A stretch of DNA of 64,000 bases, taken from the NCBI RefSeq assembly GCF_050003625.1, contig NC_134401.1:70102537-70166536 (forward strand). The letters run 5' to 3'. The notes below the pieces were generated by a model. That model did no database searches, had not been told where the DNA came from, and saw only the letters and a list, made by a program, of their open reading frames with translations. Shown here piece by piece: positions 45,960-56,521 of the stretch. Both the position numbers and the translations under genes were made by a program. Source of the DNA: Haematobia irritans (lineage: Eukaryota; Arthropoda; Insecta; Diptera; Muscidae). Each line of letters opens with the position of its first letter. Position 1 is the first letter of the stretch.

Positions 45960-46883
45960 AATGGCGCAAAACCTGCGATGGAAGCAATAAAGAGATTTTT
46001 CCAAACGTGCATATTCTTTTAAAAATTTTGGTCACTTTGCCAGTTACTTAGGGATGGAAAATACAATTTTTAAGAAAGTAGAAAAAAGGTATTTTTTGAG
46101 CGGAAAGGTACTTTTTACTAAATTTCAACAAAAATTTCACTGGAAGATTATAGTCAAGAGACTGAATTTTAAAGAAAATAAAATTTTGACAAAATTTTAA
46201 AGAAAATAAAATTTTGACAAAATTTTCTATAGAAATAAAATTTTGCAAAAATTTCCTATAGAAATAAAATTTTTACAAAATTTTCTATAAAAATAAAATT
46301 TTTCAAAAACTCTATATAGAAATAAAATGTTGACAACTATTTCTAGCGAAATAAAAAATCGATAATATAGAATCGCATTCTTTTTTCGACTAAAACTTTC
46401 TTGAAGTTCAATAAAATCCTGTTTTTGACTATGTCTTTTACAAAATCGAGATTTCTTCCCACATGAACATGTCTGTTTTGCCATATTTGTAAAAGACTAT
46501 TAGCAAAGAAGGTTAAAATATTTTGTCAAAGCTATTGTACCATAAATCTGATATCGACTCAAAAATGTCTACACAAAAGGTACTAAATCATTCGCGGGGG
46601 TACAACGGTAATGACCGGGGTGAAAAAGGTTTGAAAAAAGTACTATAGTACTGCATTTTCCATCCCTGCAGTTACTACGTGCTCATCCGAACGTTCATTT
46701 TCAACAATGAAGAGATTAAAGACGTATCTCAGAAATTCGACTAGCGAGAGTAGACTCAAAGGATTGGCATTAATGTCGGTTCATCGCCGAATAAATGTGC
46801 CGACAGAAGAAGTCATTGATTTATTTGCTGCCCAAAAAGCCCGTCGGCTCAATTTAATATTACAACAAGCATATGCAGCACTA
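45960..46883 (+). pseudogene. hAT transposase C-terminal fragment inserted in the polymerase gene
   Basis: The reading across 45,980-46,883, minus the MITE 46,049-46,668, gives the hAT C-terminal dimerisation region: IFPNVHILLKILVTLPV, then SSERSFSTMKRLKTYLRN and RLKGLALMSVHRRI. This resembles the ZMYM/THAP-like hAT lineage. The rest of the transposase is missing. A G-rich CAGGGGGGGATGAG at about 45,604 may be the remaining 5' end. Confidence 0.7.
46049..46668. mobile_element. Non-autonomous hAT element, 620 bp, 8-bp TSD CAGTTACT
   Basis: The left end TAGGGATGGAAAATACA and the right end (reverse complement CAGGGATGGAAAATGCA) form TIRs. CAGTTACT lies at 46,041-46,048 and 46,669-46,676. An 8-bp TSD and CAGGG termini are hAT hallmarks. 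The inside is AT-rich with repeated AAAATTTTGACAAAATTTT motifs and no ORF of note. It sits in another hAT's transposase gene. Confidence 0.88.
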
Positions 46884-48286
46884 AGTTCGGCCGGGCCGAA
46901 TCTTAAATACCCACCACCATGAACCAAATATTAGGGTTTCCTTTGAAATTTCAGGAGGGCTTGAGGACTTGAGGATATTCCCGAAGATAAATTTAAAGAT
47001 TTCACCTATGAGGACTATATCAGATTCTGGATTTATAAGAACCATTTTTGAACCATTTTAGAGGAATCATTATCATCTCTTGTAAGTGTGCAAGAAAATT
47101 ATAAAATAAAGTCTTGATTTGAAATCTTAAATCTGTAGAAGTAAAATCTGGAAATTTTACATTGAGTTTCAAGCAATTTTCATGATCAGTGCGCCTTCTA
47201 CACCCTCAAGAAGTGAAGTCGGTCTATATGGAGGCATTACCAAATGGATCGATAAAAACTTAATCCGATACACGTTTTTGTGAGCCTAAAATACCAGAAT
47301 ATTTACAATTTCAGGCAAATCAGATAAAAACTACGGTTTCTAGAAACCCTAGGAGTTAAATCGGGAGATCGTTCTTATGGGGGCTATACTAAAATATGGA
47401 CCGATACTCACCGTTTTCGGCACACCTCTTTATGACCCGAAAATACCTCTAGATTTTCAATTTCAGGCAAATAGGATAAAAACTTCCGATTCTAGAAGCC
47501 CAAGAAGTAAAATCTTGAAATCGGTCTATATGGGGGCTATACCAAAATATGGACCGATACTCACCATTTTCGGCACACCTCTTTATGGTCCTATAATACC
47601 TCTAGATTTCCAATTTCAGGTAAATTGAATAAAAACTGCGGTTTCTATAATCCCAAGAAGTAAAATCGGGAGATCGGTCTATATGGCGGCTATACCAAAA
47701 TATGGATCGATACTCACAATTTTTGGCACACGTATTTGTGGTCCTACGATACCTCTAGATTTCCAATTTCAGGTAAATTGAATAAAAACTGCGGTGTCTA
47801 TAAGCCCAAGATGTAAAATCGGGAGATCGGTCTATATGGGGGCTATACCAAAACATGGACCGATAATCACCATTTTTGGCACACCTCTTTATGGTCATAA
47901 AATACCTCTAGGTTTCAAATTTCAGGCAAATTGGATAAAAACTACGATTTCTATAAGCCCAAGACCCCAAATCGGGAGGTCGGTTTATATCGAGAATATA
48001 TCAAAACCTGGACCGATATAGCCCATCTTTGAACTTGACCTGCCTGCAGACAAAAGACGAGTTTGTGCAAAATTTCAGTACGATTGCTTCATTATTGAAG
48101 ACTGTAGCGTGATTACAACAGACAGGCAGACAGACAGACAGACGGACATCGTTATTTCGTCTTAGAATTTCTCCCTGATCAAGAATATATATACATTATA
48201 TAGTCGAAAATCGATATTTCGATGTGTTACAAACGGAATGACAAACTTATTATACCCCCGTCACTATTCTATGGTGGTGGGTATAA
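46882..48286. repeat. Interspersed element with internal tandem repeats of about 155 bp
   Basis: The outer ends contain inverted ATACCCACCACCAT (46,907-46,920) and ATGGTGGTGGGTAT (48,271-48,284). Between about 47,190 and 48,010 a unit with GGGGGCTATACCAAAATATG and GACCGATACTCACCATTTT recurs five to six times at a spacing of 152-156 bp, with rising divergence at the edges. The 3' part has a CAGACAGACAGAC run. It is non-coding and looks like a common fly interspersed repeat. Confidence 0.75.
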
Positions 48287-50940
48287 AAATATTGTATACA
48301 TACCTATGCATAAATAAAATTTTCTACACATGAGATTATATGAATATTTTTTTTTAAAGTTGAACCCCGTCACAACTAACTGCATATGGACATCATCTAC
48401 ACATATGCGACAAGTGCTTACAGTACACATCGTTGGATCATGTATGGAGCAATCATAAAGAAGAATGCGGCGGTGTGGCTTCATTTTTACCAAAAGAAGG
48501 TGACAATTTAGTTACTTTTAGAAATAGAAAAAATACAATAGACGTTCCATTTGTGGTATACGCTGATTTTGAGTGCGTGCTACAGAAGATCACAAGTGGA
48601 GGTCCATTAGTAAACAAGCATCAGCCATGTGCTTTTGCTTATTATATTAAGTGTAGTTTTGACGCAAGTTTAGACATCTTTAAAATGTATACAGGGGAAG
48701 ACGCCGCGGAAAAATTCGTTAAAAGTCTAGACAATGACTGCAGAAATTTATATGACAAATATTTATCGCTAAATACTACCATGTATATCTTAACACCCGC
48801 AGAAGAATTCGCATTCTATAATGCTGAGTTATGTCACATATGTGACAAAAGTCTAGAAGATGATAGGGTGCGGGACCATTGTCATATTACGGGGATATAC
48901 AGGGGTCCGGCGCACAATCGTTGCAATTTAAATTATAAAGTTCCCAAATTTATACCCATTTTTCCATAATTTCTCGTCCTATGATAGTCATTTATTTGCG
49001 AAAGATCTCCTCAAATACATTCCAGGAGAAACTAAAGTAATACCTTTAAATAAGGAGCTATACATTTCTGTTTCTCATAGAGTTGAAATTCAAAGGGATG
49101 TTCATTTCAAATATAGATTTTTGGATTCCCTTAGATTTATGCAATCCAGTTTGGACGCACTAGCTACAAATCTTTCCGATGAGAAGATGACTACAGTCAA
49201 ATCTCATTTTGCCAATGACGACGAATTTAGATTAATGCGCAAAAAAGGTATTTTTTGTTATGAATATTTAGATTCCTTTGACAAGCTGGAGGAAACCAAG
49301 CTTCCACCGATTGAGGACTTCTATAGCAGGCTAAATAATCAACATTGTAGCGTTACTGATTATAAGCATGCGACAGACGTGTGGGAAAAATTTCAATGTA
49401 GAACACTCCGTGATTATATGGAATTATATTTAAAAACAGATGTTCTACTTTTAACAGACGTCTTTGAAATCTTCCGTCGATTGTGCAAGTCTGTGCACGG
49501 GTTGGACCCATGTCAATATTTTACTGCTCCAGGCCTATCATATGACGCCATGCTCAAGTTAATAACTGCAAATGGCTTTAACTTGGAGCTTATAACGAAT
49601 ATTGATATGTTTAATTTTATAAAGACGGGAATTCGAGGGGGAATTACCCAATGTAGTAAAAGATATCATAAAGCAAATAATAAGTATATGAAAAACTTTA
49701 ACCCAACCATTCCATCCACATACCTTATGTACTTTGATGTAAACAATTTATATGGATGGGCAATGCAACAATATCTTCCTTATGGTAATTTTAAGTGGGT
49801 TGATGAACAAAACATTATTTTTGACCCTGATGTAATAAAAAAGTTTAAACATGATTCCGCAGAAGGTTACATATATGAAGTTTCCCTCTCCTGTCCACCT
49901 AACCTCCATGACAAATTTAATGACTTACCCATGGCTTCTGAAAATAAAAAGATAGGTGGATCTAAGCATAATAAGCTAGTGTGTGATCTTACTCCAAAAG
50001 ATAGGTATACGATGCACTACCTAACCTTAAAACAATGTTTGGAGCAAGGATATATCTTAAACAGGGTACATAGAGTTCTCTCCTTTAACCAAAAGCCATT
50101 ATTAAAGGAATATATAGACAAAAATAATGACATGAGAAAAAAGGCAAAAAATGCGTTTGAGAAAAATTTTTTCAAACTTCTTAACAATGCAGTTTATGGA
50201 AAAAACATGGAAAATGTTGAAAAGAGAAAAGATATTCGGTTTGTTACCGAATGGGAGACAAAGAATAGAAATAGACTAGGGGCGCGAGCTTTAATAGCAA
50301 AACCAAATTTCGATAGTATTACGCAGTTTTCGGATGAATTTTGGGCTATTCAAATGAATAAAACCTCATTCTGCTATGATAAACCAATATACCTAGGATT
50401 TTGTATATTGGAGTTAGCAAAGTGGAAAATGTACGATTTTCACTACAACTATATGAAAGCAAAGTTTGGTGAAAGGTTATCTTTAAATTACATGGATACG
50501 GACTCGTTTATATACACAATAAAGTCTGATGATGTTTATGATGAAATTCGTTGTGATTTATCAACATATTTTGATACTTCAGACTACCTACCAAATAACA
50601 TTTTCCAGTTTCCTTTGCTTATCAAAAAGGAAATTGGATATATGAAAGACGAAAACTGCGGTAGAATAATGACTGAGTTTGTTGGGCTTGGTCCAAAAAT
50701 GTATTCCTATACTCTAGATGATGGTGAAGAAGTAAAAAAAGCCAAAGGTGTTAAGAAATGCATAATTAGGGAGTATAGCATAAGTAATTATAGAAATTGT
50801 TTATTTAATGTGATGATATGCTAAATTTCAAATCAAAACTACACAATATATACACTAATATTTTAAACAAAGTAACTCTAAGCCCCATAAGCGGAAAATT
50901 AAAGAAGATAACATTAATAATAATGTGCCTGGGGTCACCA

Positions 50941-51225
50941 TGAAATTTACTCAAAATTAAATGAAATTTTTAATGATTTTACATGTGAAATGGATGTAGA
51001 CTTAAATATTTCATGGGATTGTGATACTGATATTGAATTCCTTAATTCTTCTTTATATTTATAAATATTTTTCAACTTTTATTTTTATAACACATAATCC
51101 ATCTTGTATATTTATACTTACATATATTCTATTAAACAAAAAAAAAATAAAAAGAATATAGATTTATGATTTATAATAAATTGATTGTGTTTTATTTATT
51201 TGAAAAGGGAATGGTAACAGCATTA
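50941..51225. other. Short gene-free gap between convergent Polinton genes
   Basis: AT-rich spacer where plus-strand polymerase and minus-strand capsid transcription units converge. It contains AATAAA-type poly(A) signals on both strands. Confidence 0.5.
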
Positions 51226-52394
51226 TTATATTATTTTTCGAACATTGCCCGTCAATGGAGTATACTCAATGAAGCGGTCACGGATTATTAAACAATATGC
51301 AGATGTATTTGCTGGTATAGGTTTACTGGTTTCAAACTCTATTTTGACGTCTATTGGTCCACTTTTTATCATTTCGTTTTGATAGCTAACATCAATTACA
51401 CTAATTGGGTTATCTTTGAATTCCAAACAGGATAGTAATGGTTGTGGTTCTTTCAAGTAAAAGCTTTGTTGGAATTTGGTATACATGTCATACAGGACTG
51501 CGTATCTATTATCATCAAACTTAAGATTAAGGTCATCATAAGCGTAAGTATCCGAATTGAGGTGTACTTTTAAATTCACCAGATGACAATGTATAAACTT
51601 GTTGTTATTTTCAAATGCTAAAATAACAAACCGTGGGCGTTCGCGGTTTACGGAGAGTTTAACATTCCAGCTACCTTTTGTAGCATTCGGAAATGTAGGA
51701 TTAAAATGGCAATCCCAACTTCGAAAAGCTAGAGGTAAATTTGTTCCATCTTTGATGGTCTTCAGCACTTTGAGTTTTGAGGAGTCGGAAATGTGTACGT
51801 GTGGTATTGTCCATGTGATATTTTGAATAGTCAGTTTGACATTTTCATCTGCTTTTGTTGAGTAGCATACATTAGAATCATTAGAACTACGTAATAAAAT
51901 TAGGTCATGTTTGCAATTAAGAATAACTTTGTTGAAATCCTCTGCAAATCCCAACAACAATTTCAAGGGGACATAAAAGTTGAAAGCATCCATTTGGAGA
52001 TCACCCTTTGTATTCCATCCAGCATTAAGAAGCATATTCCCATCGAAATCATTTAGAGACAAAAAATTTTTGATTGTGCTTGAAATACCCAAATGACGAG
52101 TGCGGTCAATTTCAATTCCATTGATTTCATATCGAATCTCATCGAACATGTGGGCAACGCAATTATTTCGCAATCTACCATTGGGGTTCTTTCGCCATCC
52201 GCTAACGTTACTAGACCCTCTATGTAAATATAACTCTCAGTCGGTAGGACATATAAATCTTGGTTTTGTATCGTTATTCTAATTTCATCGTTATTTTTAT
52301 AAGATTGTACATATGGCATGTAACTGTGGTAATCTTTTTTAATTATGCTCTCATCAGAGAATGGTTTTTCTCCCACGTTTAATATTTCAGACAT
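51226..52394 (-). pseudogene. Polinton major capsid protein, one frameshift
   Basis: 52,394-52,053 encodes the N-terminus (KPFSDESIIKKDYHSYMPYV, YVLPTESYIYIEGLV). After a frameshift near 52,150 the second frame (52,173-51,226) continues with MFDEIRYEINGIEIDRTRHL, LPLAFRSWDCHFNP, PRFVILAFENN, YDDLNLKFDDNRYAVLYDMY and AYCLIIRDRFIEYTPLTGNV. About 390 residues of mostly beta-rich sequence with this pattern match the double-jelly-roll capsid family of Polintons. It would form the icosahedral shell. Its ATG overlaps the end of the small basic ORF upstream. The broken frame makes a functional shell protein unlikely. Confidence 0.75.
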
Positions 52395-52560
52395 TATTTT
52401 TTAGCCGAAGATTTAATGATTTTAAAAAACGTTTATTTGCTTTAGATAATTTTCGTCTCTTAGATTGGACAGACAGATGTTGTGTTTTAAGCTTGAGTGT
52501 TTCAACAGGAATGGATTGGATGAGTCCCTTAGTATAATATTTATTATTATAAATTATCAT
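52387..52560 (-). CDS. Small basic protein, 57 aa, overlapping both capsid genes
   Basis: Starts ATG at 52,560, with ATGA shared with the minor capsid stop, and ends TGA at 52,387, overlapping the major capsid ATG by 8 bases (ATGTCTGA). The sequence is rich in Lys/Arg (VQSKRRKLSKANKRFLK) and has no acidic domain. Such tight overlaps mark a real cistron in a compact viral-type operon. By position and charge it may be a core or packaging peptide like those of adenoviruses; that is inference. Confidence 0.6.
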   Translation of the reverse strand: MIIYNNKYYTKGLIQSIPVETLKLKTQHLSVQSKRRKLSKANKRFLKSLNLRLKNNV

Positions 52561-53210
52561 TTTGCTTTCGGCTTAAGGTGCAAACGCAATGTTATTTCTT
52601 CACCTCGAAAGTTTATCAACCGCTTGTCTTGATCTACAATCCAAATTTTCAAACTACCAATTTCTTTGACGTTTACTGGTAAACAAATAAGATTCTTCGG
52701 TATTTCTTCCAATTTATACCCCGGAGAAACGTTAACACCGAACTCATGCAGTGTGTGAGCAGCATAATTATTCATATATGCTCCCGATATTATATTGCAT
52801 TGTATTTGAATAGCATTCACTTTCAAAATATTTACAGATTGGTTGGATGTATGCTTCACGTTAGGTGTTAAAACCCTATCGTTAAACCCAAATAAGGAAC
52901 CGATCGATCGATCCTTATTAAAGTGTATAACATCATCAGCCGCGATCTCTAAAGTTTTGCTGCGATTTTTTTTGACATATTCATGTTTTATGTAGCTAGC
53001 AATATCTTCCAGTTCATACGAACCAATCGGAATTTCAATTAAATCATTTCCAATATGAAGTAAGTTGTTTTCGTAGTCAACGTTTGGTATTGAATTATAG
53101 GAATGAAAATCAACTAAAGCACATTCATATTCCCCATCAAGCTGAATGGGAGGAAAATAGTGAGTGGTGAGAACCGATGATTTACCGCTTAATGCTAACG
53201 TTATTGACAT
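52557..53210 (-). CDS. Polinton minor capsid (penton-like) protein
   Basis: 217 aa from ATG 53,210 (the frame is open slightly upstream but that part lacks an ATG). Conserved blocks: SGKSSVLTTHYFPPIQLDGE, YNSIPNVDYENN, IPIGSYELEDIASYI, RSIGSLFGFNDR, VNILKVNAIQIQCNI, HTLHEFGVNVSPGYKL, NFRGEEITLRLHL. This is the single-jelly-roll penton family of Polintons, which occupies the vertices. The frame is intact. Stop and next start overlap as ATGA. Confidence 0.78.
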   Translation of the reverse strand: MSITLALSGKSSVLTTHYFPPIQLDGEYECALVDFHSYNSIPNVDYENNLLHIGNDLIEIPIGSYELEDIASYIKHEYVKKNRSKTLEIAADDVIHFNKDRSIGSLFGFNDRVLTPNVKHTSNQSVNILKVNAIQIQCNIISGAYMNNYAAHTLHEFGVNVSPGYKLEEIPKNLICLPVNVKEIGSLKIWIVDQDKRLINFRGEEITLRLHLKPKAK

Positions 53211-53287
53211 TGTAATGACTAAAAACCAATTGAATAACAATTTGCAATTGTATTAGTATTTTATTATATATGTAAATAAAGGGATGG

Positions 53288-54205
53288 TTATAATATATCA
53301 TTCTTATTTATCCAGGAGTTATGTTCATCGGGGAATCCTAGCCACTTAACATATGCCATTTGTCCCTTTGTTTTAATAATCTTCTCAACAAGATAGACAT
53401 CAGGATGATGAGTGCGCAGTATTTCCTCTTTATAGAATCCACCTTTTATGGGGTTTCCTTGATAATCCTCCAATAGATATGTGCTGGGATTTGTGTTTCG
53501 TATGGATCGTATGCGAAAAATTTCGGTACTAAAGTTGGGCGTATAGCCTTTCTCAAAAATGTTTTTGTATTTACTTATACGTACATAATCGCCAACGTGA
53601 AATTGAGACGGTTTATATATCTTTAAATGATTATAAACAGTGTTTAATAACATTTGCTCATTATCTGGATTTACATCGACCGGTGCCATTTTTATTGTTC
53701 GATGTATTGTTCTATTATATTTGTAAACTATACGTTTATATATGTTAACCCATTTATATGATCCATTGTATGAAAACTCTCGGAATAGTAATGTTTTGAA
53801 AGTACGGTTAAAGCGTTCTACAATAGACGCTTTCATAACACTATATGTGGAATAGTGATTTATTGAATATTTTTTCATAAGTTTTCCAAAGTCCTTATTA
53901 AAAAACTCTTTACCATCATCTGTGTGTAAGTTTTTCGGTACTCGATTCATACTCAATACCTTCTGAAAGGCTTTAGATACATCGGATGCATTTTTTGTTT
54001 TAAGTGGTTCCACCCAAGCATACTTTGAAAATGTGTCAATGACCGTGAGAATATATTTAAATCCTTTATTTAGGTTTGCATAGTTTCCCATCTCAACCAA
54101 ATCTGCCTGCCATAAGTCATCAATACCCTTCGTAACAACTCTCCGACGAGGGAAATTTTTTCGAGCTTGCGTGTGGATTTCGTTAACGATCTTCCTTTTC
54201 TCCAT
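53288..54205 (-). CDS. Polinton integrase (retroviral-type) with C-terminal chromodomain
   Basis: 305 aa. Core domain: DLWQADLVEMGNYANLN with the first catalytic Asp, then LHTDDGKEFFNKDFG with the second, and SIVERFNRTFK with the catalytic Glu about 33 residues on. C-terminal chromodomain-like segment (VYLVEKIIKTKGQMAYVKWL, then GFPDEHNSWINKNDIL). It integrates the linear DNA, giving 6-bp target duplications, as seen at GATAAG. The frame is intact and all three acidic residues are present. It is preceded by a 118-aa ORF 21 bases upstream. Confidence 0.9.
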   Translation of the reverse strand: MEKRKIVNEIHTQARKNFPRRRVVTKGIDDLWQADLVEMGNYANLNKGFKYILTVIDTFSKYAWVEPLKTKNASDVSKAFQKVLSMNRVPKNLHTDDGKEFFNKDFGKLMKKYSINHYSTYSVMKASIVERFNRTFKTLLFREFSYNGSYKWVNIYKRIVYKYNRTIHRTIKMAPVDVNPDNEQMLLNTVYNHLKIYKPSQFHVGDYVRISKYKNIFEKGYTPNFSTEIFRIRSIRNTNPSTYLLEDYQGNPIKGGFYKEEILRTHHPDVYLVEKIIKTKGQMAYVKWLGFPDEHNSWINKNDIL

Positions 54206-54226
54206 TTTTAAATACTAATATTGTAA

Positions 54227-54583
54227 TTAGCTACTAGTATTGTATATCAATTCTGGATTCGATTGCATCTCCGCTAATACCTTATATATATCTTTAATGC
54301 TTATCTTTATCTGCCTTAATTCTTGCCTAAGTATGATGATTTCTGTATTTAAATGTTGCTTTAGTATTTCTCTTGAGATGTCGATTTGTTTTTGTAAATA
54401 ATCTTTGTTGATTCCGTCCGTATCCTCCACCGGCGCTCCCAAATTTTTGAGCTTTTTATTTTGGAAATCGATGTTATTATTCCTGTCAATAGCAAATCCA
54501 AAAACTTTCGGAACATATTTCTTTAGTTCAGAAGAATTCGAAAAATGCCCAAACTTATCGACGCTCATTATGTGATTAAACAT
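54227..54583 (-). CDS. Conserved Polinton small protein with coiled coil
   Basis: 118 aa. The N-terminal 60 residues contain a motif like KKLKNLGAPVEDTDGINKDY, reminiscent of the link regions of phage/viral fibre proteins. Residues about 65-110 are heptad-rich (ISREILKQHLNTEIIILRQE). It might be a virion attachment or fibre-like protein; this is inference. It is placed between the integrase and the larger conserved orphan and reads in the same direction. Confidence 0.5.
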   Translation of the reverse strand: MFNHIMSVDKFGHFSNSSELKKYVPKVFGFAIDRNNNIDFQNKKLKNLGAPVEDTDGINKDYLQKQIDISREILKQHLNTEIIILRQELRQIKISIKDIYKVLAEMQSNPELIYNTSS

Positions 54584-54595
54584 TCTATTGAATAA

Positions 54596-55499
54596 TCAGT
54601 GTATTATATTGGTTTCTTTCAACTCTTCAATTATAGAAACTATTTCATTGTTTTGATTATTGTGACCGGCTTTCTGTGATGCAATTAGTAATTTCAGTCT
54701 TTCCACTAACTCATTCGGATCGTCCCAATAAATATAGTTGGGCTTTTGCAAATTAACCGTCATTAACCCTTTACCTGTGTGAGTATCTTTAAACAGATTT
54801 TTTATTATGTGATTGTATTTGTAGTCTTTGTTTCCTTTTATTTGACCGCTTGCATCAAAATTCCTACGGTGGGCATTAGTATTTGATAAAATTTTTTTAT
54901 ATATGTCTAGTTCCACAGCATCATAATGTTTCGGCTCTTTATGGACAATTAATTCAAACAAGCCTGGTGTGAATTCCCAACGTTGATTCCCTATGAGTAT
55001 TTTATCTTTATTTATTCGAATGGGACTATTGCCTAAAGACCACAATCCATTTTTGTCTTTATGTGGGCCAAAAATAGTATCAAGAGTTTTTACTGTTTGT
55101 AGTGTAGACAAGTCTATAGTATTATCTCCATCATCTGCTTGTGAAAAATATTTTTCTGAATGCTCCATCACCTTTTCGTCGTCTGCTTCTTCGACATCGT
55201 TTGAGTCAGTTTTAAAGTTATTCATGTGGTAGTTTATATCAAAATGTGAAAAAATGTGGTTTATGTGAGTTTTCTCTTTTTGGGGTACTGGTTTCATATT
55301 TGAAAATCTGACTTTCTGGAAACTCCGTTTTTGTGTTTTCACTTCTTAATTTTATAAAATTATTCAGCGGTATAGTTAATGGCTTAAATGTGCTTTCTAG
55401 CTTGTTGGATTTTTCGTCATCGCCTAATTTTATGCTTCGAAACTTTTGTTTCAAAGATTTTCTCGATTTTATTAACTCTCTCAACACGTGTTCATTCAT
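54596..55499 (-). pseudogene. Conserved Polinton orphan protein, frameshifted
   Basis: The N-terminal part (55,499-55,239: RELIKSRKSLKQKFRSIKLG) is a basic helix. After a frameshift near 55,300 the main part (55,342-54,596) has an acidic linker and a conserved block (LDTIFGPHKDKNGLWSLGNS, TPGLFELIVHK, NTNAHRRNF, YKYNHIIKNLF). This protein occurs beside capsid and integrase genes in Polintons; its function is unknown to me. The frameshift splits the basic helix from the conserved block. Confidence 0.6.
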
Positions 55500-55743
55500 A
55501 ATGATAATATAGAATTGATGTGGTGTACAATTTTCGTTAACCAGATGTCAAACAGGAATTGAATAGGTCATGAACGGCTAATGAACAGACCCTGTACAGC
55601 TGTTGGACTACTAAGCAACAGACCCTGTTGGGGTATTGAACTGTTATTTCGATGGTAATTACCACAAAGTAATGGGGTGTAGTATCTAAGCGACTATAAT
55701 GATATTGATATAGCGTCTGCTTTAGTCTGAAGAATGTTTAAAA

Positions 55744-56430
55744 CTAAGGACTAATATATGTGTCAAATCCTTTTCTATAACGTCCATCTCGAACTTCATC
55801 ATCTTTATTTATAACCAAAAATCCGTATCTATCTTTCCAACATTCTCGACAAATATCTATAAAGTGGTCCAGAGGCATGTCACTACCGACATGATCATTG
55901 TATATATGTTTAATGTTTGTTTCGTCTTGCTTGAAAGCAACGATTAATTTTGCATTATCACGAATTAATTGTTTTGGGATTCGACTGTATGTTTGACAGA
56001 GATAAAACGAATCGATGTTCTTATGGCGACCCATTGCGAAATAGTCGCGTATATTATTTTGTTTGTCGCACGTTACAACATCAAATATCATAATCGTGTT
56101 TGGTTTTGCTTCATTCGGGGTTAAAACGTCAGCATTATTGTTATACATGTGGTATCCCATGCCTTTTATTGGGCTTACAAGTCTTCTGAGATACTCATAT
56201 TTTGGTTGATATAAAGACTTTGAATACAAATATATATTCTCAAATTTAAGACCATTTGGACTTTCAATCAAACTTATCATCGCATTAGTTTTGCCGCAAT
56301 TCGATGGTCCAACTATTAAACATCTTATAGAATTCGGCAACAAAGAGCTATGCTTTGATTTGTTTGAATTTATGTGTGTGAAATCAAAATTTCGGATTTT
56401 GATGTCCTTGTCCTGCTTTATAAACCGCAT
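55744..56430 (-). CDS. Polinton DNA-packaging ATPase (FtsK/A32-type)
   Basis: 228 aa. Walker A GPSNCGKT near residue 42, then NTIMIFDVV (Walker B region) near residue 117, and YFAMGRHKNIDSFYLCQTYS with a sensor Gln. This ATPase family pumps DNA into capsids. Family members normally have two acidic residues in the Walker B end (FDD or FDE); this copy reads FDV, which could impair hydrolysis. The frame is otherwise intact. It diverges from the plus-strand PLA2 gene 92 bases away, suggesting a shared promoter region. Confidence 0.85.
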   Translation of the reverse strand: MRFIKQDKDIKIRNFDFTHINSNKSKHSSLLPNSIRCLIVGPSNCGKTNAMISLIESPNGLKFENIYLYSKSLYQPKYEYLRRLVSPIKGMGYHMYNNNADVLTPNEAKPNTIMIFDVVTCDKQNNIRDYFAMGRHKNIDSFYLCQTYSRIPKQLIRDNAKLIVAFKQDETNIKHIYNDHVGSDMPLDHFIDICRECWKDRYGFLVINKDDEVRDGRYRKGFDTYISP

Positions 56431-56521
56431 AATAACTACTGATATATATATTACGATTTCGAATATATTTATTTTTTATTTTTATTTTGTTTGTTTGTTT
56501 ATAGTTTAAAAATTGTATAAA
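56431..56521. promoter_or_regulatory. Bidirectional intergenic region between ATPase and PLA2 genes
   Basis: About 90 bases, very AT-rich, with TATATATA-like and TTTATTTTGTTTG sequence and no coding. Genes on both strands begin at its edges. A divergent promoter is inferred; no specific motif is assigned. Confidence 0.4.

Larger units (their letters stand above)
44691..50940 (+). pseudogene. Protein-primed DNA polymerase B of the Polinton, broken
   Basis: The N-terminus has two C2H2-type fingers (CSVCRENFASFTSYRRHVKL, CDVCGRMLFNKRALNLHMEL), then a Gln-rich linker. A TAA at 44,946 lies in frame before the next conserved block (residues near 44,964-45,170), and another block at 45,276-45,527 (ERDSGWTLTRIEKLEI) ends at TGA where family members have Trp. 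An insertion of about 2.8 kb follows. Reading resumes near 48,380 with a CxxC-H-C motif, exonuclease I YADFEC, frameshift near 48,962, exonuclease II region, polymerase motif A (DVNNLYGWAM), motif B (KLLNNAVYGKNMEN) and motif C (YMDTDSFIY). The C-terminus shifts frame again near 50,815. Catalytic residues of the palm are intact. Confidence 0.9.

Noticed and set aside
47377..48021. ORFs of about 80 aa with repeated YMGAIPKYGP-like phrases
   Set aside because: They are readings of the 155-bp tandem repeat, with stops between units and no coding signature.
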